A stretch of DNA of 64,000 nucleotides from Humitalea sp050632385 (GTDB lineage Bacteria > Pseudomonadota > Alphaproteobacteria > Acetobacterales > Acetobacteraceae), in the NCBI RefSeq assembly GCF_050632385.1, contig NZ_CP192599.1:5704001-5768000 (forward strand), written 5' to 3'. Shown piece after piece: positions 24,608 through 31,922 of this stretch. The notes under the pieces were generated by a model. The model made no database searches, was not told where the DNA came from, and worked only from the letters and a program-made list of their open reading frames with translations. The translations under genes were made by a program, and so were the position numbers. Every line of letters begins with the position of its first letter. The stretch's first letter is position 1.

Positions 24608-24928
24608 TCACTTCTTGCCGGTCATGGCGGCAAAGACCTGGCGGTCCTTGTTCTCCTGCATCAGGCGGGTGAAGCCCGTGATGTTGGTCAGCCCCAGGCC
24701 CCCCGGCATGCCGGTTTCCGGCTCGGCGATGATTTTTCCATAGGCCTCGCCGGCGAATTTCTCCCATTTGCCGGCGGGTTTCTTCACCTCGATATTCACC
24801 ACCGTCGCCTTCAGCACCATGCGCACGATGGCTTCCTTGGGCGATGAGGGCTTGGTCAGGCTGGGGTGCCCGGCCACCATCGACCAGCCATTGGCCAGGG
24901 CCCAGGCGGTCAGTTCGTCCTTGTCCAT
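24608..24928 (-). CDS. Conserved hypothetical protein (106 aa)
   Basis: A 106-residue soluble protein with no recognised domain. It begins MDKDELTAWALANGW, has SSPKEAIVRMVLKATVVNIE and a Lys-rich middle (KKPAGKWEKFAGEAYGKI), and ends FAAMTGKK. Its length and residue mix look like a real coding gene, and it is tightly spaced: four bases after the FMN dehydrogenase and ten before the DUF938 gene. Co-transcription with the hydroxy-acid dehydrogenase is likely. I cannot assign a role. Confidence 0.72.
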   Translation of the reverse strand: MDKDELTAWALANGWSMVAGHPSLTKPSSPKEAIVRMVLKATVVNIEVKKPAGKWEKFAGEAYGKIIAEPETGMPGGLGLTNITGFTRLMQENKDRQVFAAMTGKK

Positions 24929-24932
24929 CGGA

Positions 24933-26027
24933 TCAATAGCCCCGGTCGGCCAGGTTCAGCAGCGGGAAGGCGCTGTGGACATGCGGCACCGCGACGGGCG
25001 GCGCGCCGTGATGCACGTAGGAGGCGTTCAACTGGCCGAAAGAAGTCACGCCGGTCAGGCCCAGCGCCTTGATCGTCTCGTCCTCCAGGATTTCCAGGAT
25101 GCGCCGCACGCCATCGGCGCCATCGGCGGCCAGGCCATAGAGATACAACCGCCCGAGCCCGACCCAATCGGCGCCCAGCGCGATCGCCTTCACGATATCG
25201 GTGCCACGGCTGACACTGCCATCGACCATGATCTTCGCCCGGCCGGCGACGGCCTGCACGACCTCCGGCAGCACATCCAGCGAGCCCCGGCCGTGGTCCA
25301 ACTGCCGGCCGCCGTGGTTGGAGACGTAGATGACATCCACCCCGTGCTGGCAGGCGATCTCGGCATCCTCACCCGTGCCGATGCCTTTCAGGATCAGCGG
25401 AATCCTGTGCTTGTCCTTGAAACGCTTGACGTCGTCCCACGACAGCGCGGCCTGGATATCCATGCCGGTGTTGTAGGCACGCCAGGTTTTTACGAAGCGC
25501 TTGGCGATGTCGCGTTCGCGCCGGCTGTAATGGGCGGTGTCCACGGTGATGGCGAAGGCGTCGTAGCCGGCGGCGATGGCGCGGCGGGCGATCTCGTCCT
25601 GCCAGTCATGGTCGCCGCGCACATAAAGCTGGAACATCTTCGGCCCGGTCGCGGCGGCGGCGGTTTCCTCGATGCCGGGCTGGCTGACGCTGCTCAGCAT
25701 CATCGGCACGCCGAAGGCGCCGGCGCCCTTGGCGACCGAGGCGCCGCCCCCGGCCTCAAACGATTCCAGCGAACCGACGGGGGCCGCGAAGACCGGCAGG
25801 CGGATGCGATGGCCGAAGAAATCGACCGAGGTATCGACGTTGCTCACATTCCGCAGCACGCGCGGGCGGAGTGCCACCGTGTCCAGCGCCATGCGGTTGC
25901 GGGCCAGGGTGGTCTCGGTCTCGGTGCCGCCGGTCAGGTAGTCCCAGACGTTCGGCGTCACCTTGTTGCGCGCAGCCTTGACGATCTCGTGCAAGGTCAG
26001 GAAGCGTTCTTCCTCATTGGCAGACAT
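24933..26027 (-). CDS. FMN-dependent alpha-hydroxy-acid dehydrogenase
   Basis: A 364-residue TIM-barrel flavoprotein of the lactate/glycolate/mandelate oxidase family. The C-terminal active-site signature is VSNHGGRQLDHG with the catalytic His and Arg, and FMN-binding segments include MFQLYV and IMVDGSVSRGTDIVKAIALGAD (shown as IMVDGSVSRGTD). It oxidises a 2-hydroxy-acid to the 2-oxo-acid, passing electrons to oxygen or a quinone. The start at 26027 (MSANEEERF) gives the usual N-terminal helix; an upstream reading adds unrelated residues. It is divergent from an oxaloacetate-decarboxylase-like gene with 89 bases between. Confidence 0.93.
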   Translation of the reverse strand: MSANEEERFLTLHEIVKAARNKVTPNVWDYLTGGTETETTLARNRMALDTVALRPRVLRNVSNVDTSVDFFGHRIRLPVFAAPVGSLESFEAGGGASVAKGAGAFGVPMMLSSVSQPGIEETAAAATGPKMFQLYVRGDHDWQDEIARRAIAAGYDAFAITVDTAHYSRRERDIAKRFVKTWRAYNTGMDIQAALSWDDVKRFKDKHRIPLILKGIGTGEDAEIACQHGVDVIYVSNHGGRQLDHGRGSLDVLPEVVQAVAGRAKIMVDGSVSRGTDIVKAIALGADWVGLGRLYLYGLAADGADGVRRILEILEDETIKALGLTGVTSFGQLNASYVHHGAPPVAVPHVHSAFPLLNLADRGY

Positions 26028-26116
26028 CTTGGACCCGTTCCTCTTGTTCGGGGAAACGCTAGAAGCGCCCCCATGACGGGTCAACGCACCCGGCCAAACT
26101 GGATGGGACGCCCTGA

Positions 26117-26974
26117 ATGACCGCCACCGCACGACGCACCGCCTGCCGCGCCATCCTGAGCGGCCCGATCTGTGTGCATCCGGGGTCGGTGCATGACCCC
26201 ATCTCCGCCCGCATCGCCGAGGATCTCGGGTTCGAGCTGGGCATGTTCGCCGGCTCCACCGGGTCGCTGGCGGTGCTGGGTGCGCCCGACCTGATCGTGC
26301 TGACCCTGACCGAATTCGCCGACCAGGCCCGCCGCATCGGGCGGGCCAGCGGCTTGCCGCTGGTGGTCGATGCCGACCATGGCTACGGCAATGCGCTGAA
26401 CGCCATGCGCACGGTGCGGGAGTTGGAGAACGCCGGCGTCGCCGCCATGTCGATCGAGGACACCGACCTGCCCCGCCCCTTTGGCGATGGCGCGACCCGG
26501 CTGATCCCGCTGGTCGAGGGAATCGGTAAGATCAACGCCGCCCTGGCCGCCCGCGAGGATTCTGCCACCTGCATCTTCGCCCGCACCGGGGCGGTCGGGG
26601 TCATGGGGCTTGAGGAGGGCGTTTTGCGCGCCCGCGCCTATTCCGAAACGGGCGCCGATGCGCTGTTCCTGACCGGCGTCACCACCCGCGCGGAACTGGA
26701 TGCGGTCACGGAGGTCGCGACCATCCCCCTGGTCCTGGGCACGCTGACGGCCGAACTGGCCGACCGCGACTACCTGGCGGCACGTGGGGTGCGGATCGCC
26801 TTGCAGGGCCACCAGCCCTTCCAGGCGGCGGTGCAGGCGATTCATGCGACGCTGAAGGCGCTACGCGACGGCACGGCGCCGAAATCGCTGCCGAACCTGG
26901 CGCCGGCCGAGTTGATGCGCCGGGTGACGCGGCAGGATGACTATGATGGTTGGACGTCGCGCTTCCTGGGGTAG
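26117..26974 (+). CDS. Isocitrate lyase/PEP mutase family protein (oxaloacetate decarboxylase-like)
   Basis: A 285-residue barrel protein of the isocitrate lyase/PEP mutase superfamily. Length and motifs (GSVHDPISARIAEDLGFE, MFAGSTGSLAVLGAPD, VVDADHGYGNALN, SIEDTDLPRPFG) are very close to the Pseudomonas PA4872-type oxaloacetate decarboxylase, which lacks the Cys-containing loop of isocitrate lyase. The metal-binding Asp pair is in VVDADHGYG. It would convert oxaloacetate to pyruvate and CO2. It is divergent from the FMN hydroxy-acid dehydrogenase, whose products could include oxo-acids, so the two may share a promoter region. Confidence 0.88.
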   Translation: MTATARRTACRAILSGPICVHPGSVHDPISARIAEDLGFELGMFAGSTGSLAVLGAPDLIVLTLTEFADQARRIGRASGLPLVVDADHGYGNALNAMRTVRELENAGVAAMSIEDTDLPRPFGDGATRLIPLVEGIGKINAALAAREDSATCIFARTGAVGVMGLEEGVLRARAYSETGADALFLTGVTTRAELDAVTEVATIPLVLGTLTAELADRDYLAARGVRIALQGHQPFQAAVQAIHATLKALRDGTAPKSLPNLAPAELMRRVTRQDDYDGWTSRFLG

Positions 26975-27052
26975 GCCGGCAAGGCCAGCCCACCTTGAAG
27001 GTCGCGGCAAAAAGTGGAACGAGTGCCTGACGGTGTAGCGACGGAGCGTGCC

Positions 27053-27133
27053 ATGCAGGAAAGCACCATGCCGGCGCGGCAGGCCGATCGCCGTGTCGCG
27101 GCCTTCGACGTGATGCGGGGCATGGCGTCATGA
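27053..27133 (+). CDS. Short upstream ORF (26 aa) overlapping the deacetylase start
   Basis: An ATG at 27053 opens 26 codons ending in a TGA that overlaps the ATG of the next gene (ATGA), the same coupling used elsewhere in this window. The peptide ends RRVAAFDVMRGMAS, which resembles the N-terminal RxxAFDVxRG of membrane acyltransferases, so it may be the broken 5' end of such a gene, or a leader peptide. It has no clear ribosome site. It could also be chance. Confidence 0.3.
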   Translation: MQESTMPARQADRRVAAFDVMRGMAS

Positions 27134-28035
27134 GCCGCCTTGCCGAACCCGGCCACTACGACTTCGCGCCCTATGCAAACCGGCCAAAAATCACCTGGCC
27201 GAATGGCGCGCGCATCGCCGTCTGGCTGGCGCCGAACATCGAACACTATGAACTCGACCCACCGCCCAACCCGCGCCGCACGCCCTGGCCGCGCCCGCTG
27301 CCGGATGTGCTGAACTACGCGCATCGCGATTTCGGCAATCGCGTCGGTTTTTGGCGCATGGCGGATGTGATGGCCCGCCACGGCGTGCGCGGCACCGTGT
27401 CGCTGAACACCGCCGTCTGCGACCACTACCCCGAGATCATCGAACGCTGCTGCGAACTCGGCTGGGAATTGTTCAGCCACGGCACCTACAACACCCGCTA
27501 CTTCTACGGCATGTCGGAAGACCAGCAGCGCGAGGTCATCCGCACCGACCGCGCCACCATCCTGCGCGCCAGCGGGCAGCGCATGGACGGCTGGCTGTCG
27601 CCCGCGCTGTCCAATGACGAAACGACGCAGCACCTGCTGGCCGAGGAAGGCATCCTCTACACGCTGGACATGCTGCACGACGACCAGCCCATGCCGGTCA
27701 ACACCCGATCCGGCAGCCTGGTCAGCATTCCCTATTCGCTGGAGATCAACGACGTCCCGCTGTTCAACATGCGGAACTCGCCGCCCGCGCGCTATGCCGC
27801 CATCTGCAAGGCGCAGTTCGACCAGTTGCATGACGAAGGCGGCACGGTGATGTGCATGCCCCTGCACCCCTATCTGACCGGCCAGCCGCATCGCATCGCG
27901 GCGCTGGACGATGTGCTCGCGCATATCACCGCGCAGGAGGGTGTCTGGCTTGCGACCGGCCGCGAAATCGCACGCTGGTTCATCGACCATCACCTGGCCG
28001 AATTCCAGGCCTGGATCGCGGCGGGCACACCATGA
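27130..28035 (+). CDS. Polysaccharide deacetylase family protein (allantoinase/PuuE-like) 1
   Basis: A 301-residue NodB-homology-fold protein. The N-terminal ITWPNGARIAVWLAPNIEHYE and YAHRDFGNRVGFWRMADVM are typical of the PuuE/allantoinase-like branch, whose members open cyclic amides and are not sugar deacetylases. FSHGTYNTRYF carries a metal-binding His, and CMPLHPYLTGQPHR the C-terminal His pair. There is no signal peptide, so it is cytoplasmic. It overlaps the second deacetylase by ATGA. The convergent neighbours are amidases, which suggests a pathway for a nitrogen heterocycle or ureide, although the substrate is not defined. Confidence 0.87.
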   Translation: MSRLAEPGHYDFAPYANRPKITWPNGARIAVWLAPNIEHYELDPPPNPRRTPWPRPLPDVLNYAHRDFGNRVGFWRMADVMARHGVRGTVSLNTAVCDHYPEIIERCCELGWELFSHGTYNTRYFYGMSEDQQREVIRTDRATILRASGQRMDGWLSPALSNDETTQHLLAEEGILYTLDMLHDDQPMPVNTRSGSLVSIPYSLEINDVPLFNMRNSPPARYAAICKAQFDQLHDEGGTVMCMPLHPYLTGQPHRIAALDDVLAHITAQEGVWLATGREIARWFIDHHLAEFQAWIAAGTP

Positions 28036-28964
28036 CCGGCCTGCCCGACAGCTACATGCAATACCCGTGGCGCCGTCGTGGGCTGGATCACGACCGCTTT
28101 GCCCATCGCAACCTGCCGACCCTGCGCCCGGTCACCTGGCCAGGTGGCGCCCGCGTGGCGCTCTGGGTCGCGGTCCATGCCGGGCATTTCCCGATGGACA
28201 TGCCGCTGACGCCGATCCTGGCGCCGGGCGGTATGGAACGCCCCTACCCGAGCTATTGGGACTACACCCAGCGCGACTACGGCAACCGCGTCGGCATCTA
28301 TCGCCTGATGCGCGTGCTGGCCGCACGCAACCTGCCGGCGACGGCATTGATGAGCGCCGCCCTCGCCCCGCGCTACCCGGCCCTGGTGCGCGACATCAAG
28401 GCGGCGGGGTGGGAGGTCGCTGCGGCCGGCGTGGACATGGGCAAGATCCACCACGGCGGGGTGGACGTGGCGACCGAACGCGCCCTGGTGCAGCAAGCGG
28501 TGACCACGCTGCGCGAGGCTTTTGGCCCAAGCGTGCGCGGCTGGCATTCGCCCGCCTTTTCGGAATCCGCGCAGACCCTGGACCTGATCGCCGAGGCCGG
28601 GATCGACTACGTCGCCGACTGGGTCAACGACGAAATGCCCTATGCCGTCACCACCAGCGCTGGGCCGCTGACGGCGATGCCGCTGCCCTATGACCTGTCG
28701 GACCAGCGCCTGTTGTTCCAACAGCACATGGCGACGGAAGATTTTTGTGCCGCCATCCTCGCCGCCCATAGCACCATCGATGCCGAGGCCCGCGCGACTG
28801 GTGGCGGGCGCATCCTGACCCTGGCGATCACGCCCTGGCTGATGGGCCAGCCACATCGCATCAGGGCACTGGCCGAAATGCTGGACACACTGCTTGCCCG
28901 CGGCGGCATCTGGCCCGCAACTGGGGCGCAGATCCTCGACGCCTGGACTACCCAGGCAGCTTAG
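28032..28964 (+). CDS. Polysaccharide deacetylase family protein (allantoinase/PuuE-like) 2
   Basis: A 310-residue paralogue-like member of the same fold, translationally coupled to the preceding gene. It keeps VTWPGGARVALWVAVHAGHFP, YWDYTQRDYGNRVGIYRLM and ITPWLMGQPHRI, but the metal-site segment around residues 137-143 reads AAAGVDMGKIHHGG in place of the FSHGTYNTRY of the first copy. A metal ligand may therefore be changed or lost, so the two could form a heteromer or act on different substrates. Its last 17 bases overlap the convergent amidase gene. Confidence 0.83.
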   Translation: MTGLPDSYMQYPWRRRGLDHDRFAHRNLPTLRPVTWPGGARVALWVAVHAGHFPMDMPLTPILAPGGMERPYPSYWDYTQRDYGNRVGIYRLMRVLAARNLPATALMSAALAPRYPALVRDIKAAGWEVAAAGVDMGKIHHGGVDVATERALVQQAVTTLREAFGPSVRGWHSPAFSESAQTLDLIAEAGIDYVADWVNDEMPYAVTTSAGPLTAMPLPYDLSDQRLLFQQHMATEDFCAAILAAHSTIDAEARATGGGRILTLAITPWLMGQPHRIRALAEMLDTLLARGGIWPATGAQILDAWTTQAA

Positions 28965-30243
28965 GGTCGATCACCGGTGCCACCAGCGCCGCCACATCCA
29001 GCAGCGCCGCATCGCCAAAGCGCTGCCCGATGATCTGCACCCCCACCGGCAGGCCGTTCGGCCCCTCGGTGCAGGGGATGCCGATGCAGGGCACGTGCAG
29101 CAGGGTCCACATGCTGTTGAACACGGCATTGCCAGTGTCCTGGCGCCCCACGGGGGCTTCGCCAGGTGCTGCTGGGGTCAGCACGGCGTCGTAGCCGCTG
29201 GCGATGGCATCGAAACTGCGGCGGCAATCGCCGGCCAGATCATAAGCGCCGGCCATCATCGCCGCCGTGATGCCGGACTCATTCTCCACCCTGCTGCGGA
29301 AGTCGGCGTGCAGCTTGCCGAAGGCCGAGACATATTCTGCCAGGAAGGCGCCACGCCCCTCGCCCATCAGGACAATGCGCTGCGCTTCCGTGATGCCATC
29401 GAAGGGTGCGGGCAGCGTCACCTCCTCGACCACCACCCCGGCATCCGCCAACCGCTTGCCGGCCAGCAGCAGCGCCGCCTGGGATTCGGGCGCCGCCAGA
29501 TGCCAGTTCGGCCCACGCAACAACCCGATCCGCAAATCCTTCACGGTCTTGCCGAGCGGCACGTCCAACCCGAACAGCCGAAACGCCTCGGCCAGCAGCC
29601 GCAGGTCGGATGGTGCGCGACCGTACCAGCCGATGGTGTCCAGCGTATGGGAGTAGCGCTTGGCGCCTTCGCTGTTCACCACGCCATGCGTCGGCTTCAT
29701 CGCGTAGATGCCGCAGAAACTGCCGGGGCGGATCGTGCTGCCGCCCGTCTGCGTGCCAAAGGCCAGCGGCACCATTCCGGCGGCCACGGCGGCGGCAGAG
29801 CCCGATGACGACCCCCCCGGCGTCCGCGTCAGGTCATGCGGATTGCGCGTCAGCGCCCGCCGCCCGGCCGCGGCGAATTCCACCGTATCGGTCTTGCCCA
29901 GGATCACCGCGCCCTCCGCCCGCGCGATGCCGACGCAGGCGGCGTCCCGCCCCTGTTGCAGGCCCTGGTAGATCGGCGAGTTGTGGGTCGTCGGCATGTC
30001 GGCCGTATCGATCATGTCCTTCACGCCGATCGGCAGCCCATGCAGGCAACCCTTGATCGCGGCCTTGTCCACCTCCCGCGCCTTGGCGATAGCGGCGACG
30101 GGGTCGAGGAAGATCCACGCCTTCACCGCGGGCTCCTGCGCCGCGATGCGGTCCAGGCAGGATCGCGTCAGCGCCTCCGCCGTCAGGCTGCCGTCCTGCA
30201 ATTTCGCGGCGGCCGCGGTGGCCGTCAGTTCCCAGGGCTGCAT
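28948..30243 (-). CDS. Amidase signature family protein (AtzE-like)
   Basis: A 431-residue amidase with a Ser-cisSer-Lys triad. The Lys is in LPIGVKDMIDT (about residue 74), the cis-Ser in RTPGGSSSGSAAAVAAG and the nucleophile Ser in GTQTGGSTIRPGSFCG. It starts at 30243 with a TGATG overlap to a 60-residue AtzG-like gene. In the cyanuric acid pathway AtzE (1-carboxybiuret amidohydrolase) needs AtzG as a small partner, and this pair has the same gene layout. The true substrate may differ, since no cyanuric acid hydrolase is visible here. Confidence 0.9.
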   Translation of the reverse strand: MQPWELTATAAAAKLQDGSLTAEALTRSCLDRIAAQEPAVKAWIFLDPVAAIAKAREVDKAAIKGCLHGLPIGVKDMIDTADMPTTHNSPIYQGLQQGRDAACVGIARAEGAVILGKTDTVEFAAAGRRALTRNPHDLTRTPGGSSSGSAAAVAAGMVPLAFGTQTGGSTIRPGSFCGIYAMKPTHGVVNSEGAKRYSHTLDTIGWYGRAPSDLRLLAEAFRLFGLDVPLGKTVKDLRIGLLRGPNWHLAAPESQAALLLAGKRLADAGVVVEEVTLPAPFDGITEAQRIVLMGEGRGAFLAEYVSAFGKLHADFRSRVENESGITAAMMAGAYDLAGDCRRSFDAIASGYDAVLTPAAPGEAPVGRQDTGNAVFNSMWTLLHVPCIGIPCTEGPNGLPVGVQIIGQRFGDAALLDVAALVAPVIDPKLPG

Positions 30244-30425
30244 CACGCCGGCACCCGGAACACGGTCGCCGGCTCCAAAAATTTGTCGGTCGGGCGGGGC
30301 AGGGCGGCGGCGGCCTCGGCCACCGCCACGGCCAGTTCGGCCATGCGGGCGCGGTGGGCTGGGGTCAGGGCGTCCAGCCCATGGCGGGCGCAGAAAGCGT
30401 CGATCTCGGCGGGGGAGGGCTGCAT
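30243..30425 (-). CDS. DUF4089/AtzG-like small protein
   Basis: A 60-residue helical protein beginning MQPSPAEIDAFCARHGLD, with helices joined by LTPAHRARMAELAVAVAEAAA and a C-terminal DKFLEPATVFRVPA. Size, helix pattern and position directly before an amidase match DUF4089/AtzG, which wraps around AtzE and forms a complex resembling GatCA. The gene lies nine bases after a second amidase and overlaps the first. It would act as a structural subunit of one or both amidases. Confidence 0.8.
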   Translation of the reverse strand: MQPSPAEIDAFCARHGLDALTPAHRARMAELAVAVAEAAAALPRPTDKFLEPATVFRVPA

Positions 30426-30434
30426 TGGGGTCTC

Positions 30435-31829
30435 CTACAGGGCAGGCCGGCGCGCGCGGTGCGATGTCGCCGCCTCCAGCGCCTGCGCCGCGCGCAGCAC
30501 CGTCGCCTCGTCAAAATAGCGCCCGATGATCTGGGCGTTCAGCGGCATGCCATCGGGATCGAAGCCGGTCAGCACCGACATCGCCGGATGGCCGGACAGG
30601 TTGGCGATGTTCATCGCGCTCTGGCGGGTGAAACCCATGACGGCATCGGCGTCGTCGAAACGCGGCGCCACACGGAACGCCCCCGGCAGCAGCACCAGGT
30701 CGCAATCCGCGAAGATCGCGTCGGTCGACAGGGCCAATTGCCGCCGTAGCCGCTGCGCCGCCAGGTAATCGGCCGCGCGCACCAGGCTGCCATTGGTCAT
30801 TTTCTCCCGCAGCGCCCGGCCCATCAGGGCGGGGCGTTCGCGGAAATCCGCCTCATGGATCGAATGGGATTCGGACCAGTTGATCAGCCCGGCGGCGCGA
30901 CGGAAATCCGCCAGCGGGGCGGGCAGGCTGACCTCGACCAGTTTTGCGCCAAGGCGTTCCAGGACCAGGGCGGCCTCGACCACGCCAGCTTCGATGTCGG
31001 GCGACACCTCATTCCCCAGGCCGCGCACCAGCCCGATGGTCAGCCCCACGACGCCGGAATGCAGGGTGGCGCTGTAGTCGAGCACAGGTGCCTCCGCGCT
31101 GCCTGGGTCCTGCGGGTCGTGCCCGGCGATGACCTCCAGCACCAGCGCCGCGTCCTCCACCGTCCAGCACAAGGCGCCGGTCACATCCAGCGACCAGCAA
31201 TTCGGCAGGACCCCCGCCCGGCTGGTCCGCCCATAGGTCGGCTTCAGCCCCGCCAGCCCGCAGGCCGCGGCCGGCAGGCGGATCGACCCCCCCGTGTCCG
31301 ACCCCAGGGCAAAGGGCGCCAGCCCCGCCGCCACCGCCGCCCCGCTGCCGGTCGAGGATCCGCCGGTAAAATGGTCGAGGTTCCAGGGGTTGCGAGCCAC
31401 CTCGAACGGCAGGTCGTGGTACACGCCGCCGTTCCCGGTGCCGTATTCCCAGGTGTTGAGCTTGCCGAGCAAAATCGCCCCGGCCGCTTCCAGCCGTTCG
31501 ATCAGATGCGCGGTCGCGTCGGGCACGAAATCCAGCATCAGCCGCGACCCGCCTGTGGTCCGCACTCCGGCCGTGAAATAATTGTCCTTCACGGCGAAGC
31601 CGACGCCATGCAGCGGCCCGATCCGGCGCCCGGCGGCGATCTCCGCCGTGGCATGACGCGCGGCGGCCATGGCCCGCTCCGCCAGCGGCGTGATGTAGGC
31701 GTGGACCCGCCCATCCAGCGCGGCGATGCGGTCCAGCACCGCGCGGATATGGGCTTCTGGGGTCAGGGTGCCGGCGGCGATGCGGCGTCCGGTCTCGGCG
31801 GCTGAAAGCAGGGCCGTCTCGTCATCCAT
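30435..31829 (-). CDS. Amidase signature family protein (second amidase)
   Basis: A 464-residue amidase. The triad is Lys in GVGFAVKDNYFT, cis-Ser in FTGGSSTGSGAAVAAG and Ser in GSDTGGSIRLPAAACG. It differs from the neighbouring amidase in the loop after the Lys and in having a CGLAGLKPTYGR segment typical of allophanate hydrolase- or GatA-like members. The start at 31829 (MDDETALL) is preferred over a longer Arg-rich reading. It heads a three-gene operon with the AtzG-like and AtzE-like genes. Together they could remove successive amide nitrogens from one substrate. Confidence 0.9.
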   Translation of the reverse strand: MDDETALLSAAETGRRIAAGTLTPEAHIRAVLDRIAALDGRVHAYITPLAERAMAAARHATAEIAAGRRIGPLHGVGFAVKDNYFTAGVRTTGGSRLMLDFVPDATAHLIERLEAAGAILLGKLNTWEYGTGNGGVYHDLPFEVARNPWNLDHFTGGSSTGSGAAVAAGLAPFALGSDTGGSIRLPAAACGLAGLKPTYGRTSRAGVLPNCWSLDVTGALCWTVEDAALVLEVIAGHDPQDPGSAEAPVLDYSATLHSGVVGLTIGLVRGLGNEVSPDIEAGVVEAALVLERLGAKLVEVSLPAPLADFRRAAGLINWSESHSIHEADFRERPALMGRALREKMTNGSLVRAADYLAAQRLRRQLALSTDAIFADCDLVLLPGAFRVAPRFDDADAVMGFTRQSAMNIANLSGHPAMSVLTGFDPDGMPLNAQIIGRYFDEATVLRAAQALEAATSHRARRPAL

Positions 31830-31878
31830 GCACCTGTTGCTCCCGCGGCGATCACCGCGGCAAGGTCGCACCTTCCGC

Positions 31879-31903
31879 GGGGCGGGGCAAAGGCGCCCGC
31901 CCC
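31879..31903 (-). terminator. GC-rich hairpin after chemoreceptor gene
   Basis: GGGGCGGGGC (31879-31888) pairs with GCCCGCCCC (31895-31903) with one bulged base and a six-base loop. It lies 20 bases beyond the chemoreceptor stop on the minus strand. No U tract follows, so termination is uncertain. Confidence 0.35.
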
Positions 31904-31922
31904 GGGGTTCCCCCCGCCTCCC

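Noticed and set aside
27852..28031. N-terminal extension of the second deacetylase
   Set aside because: The extra 60 codons overlap the first deacetylase in another frame and show no similarity; the ATGA overlap start at 28032 gives the normal family start.
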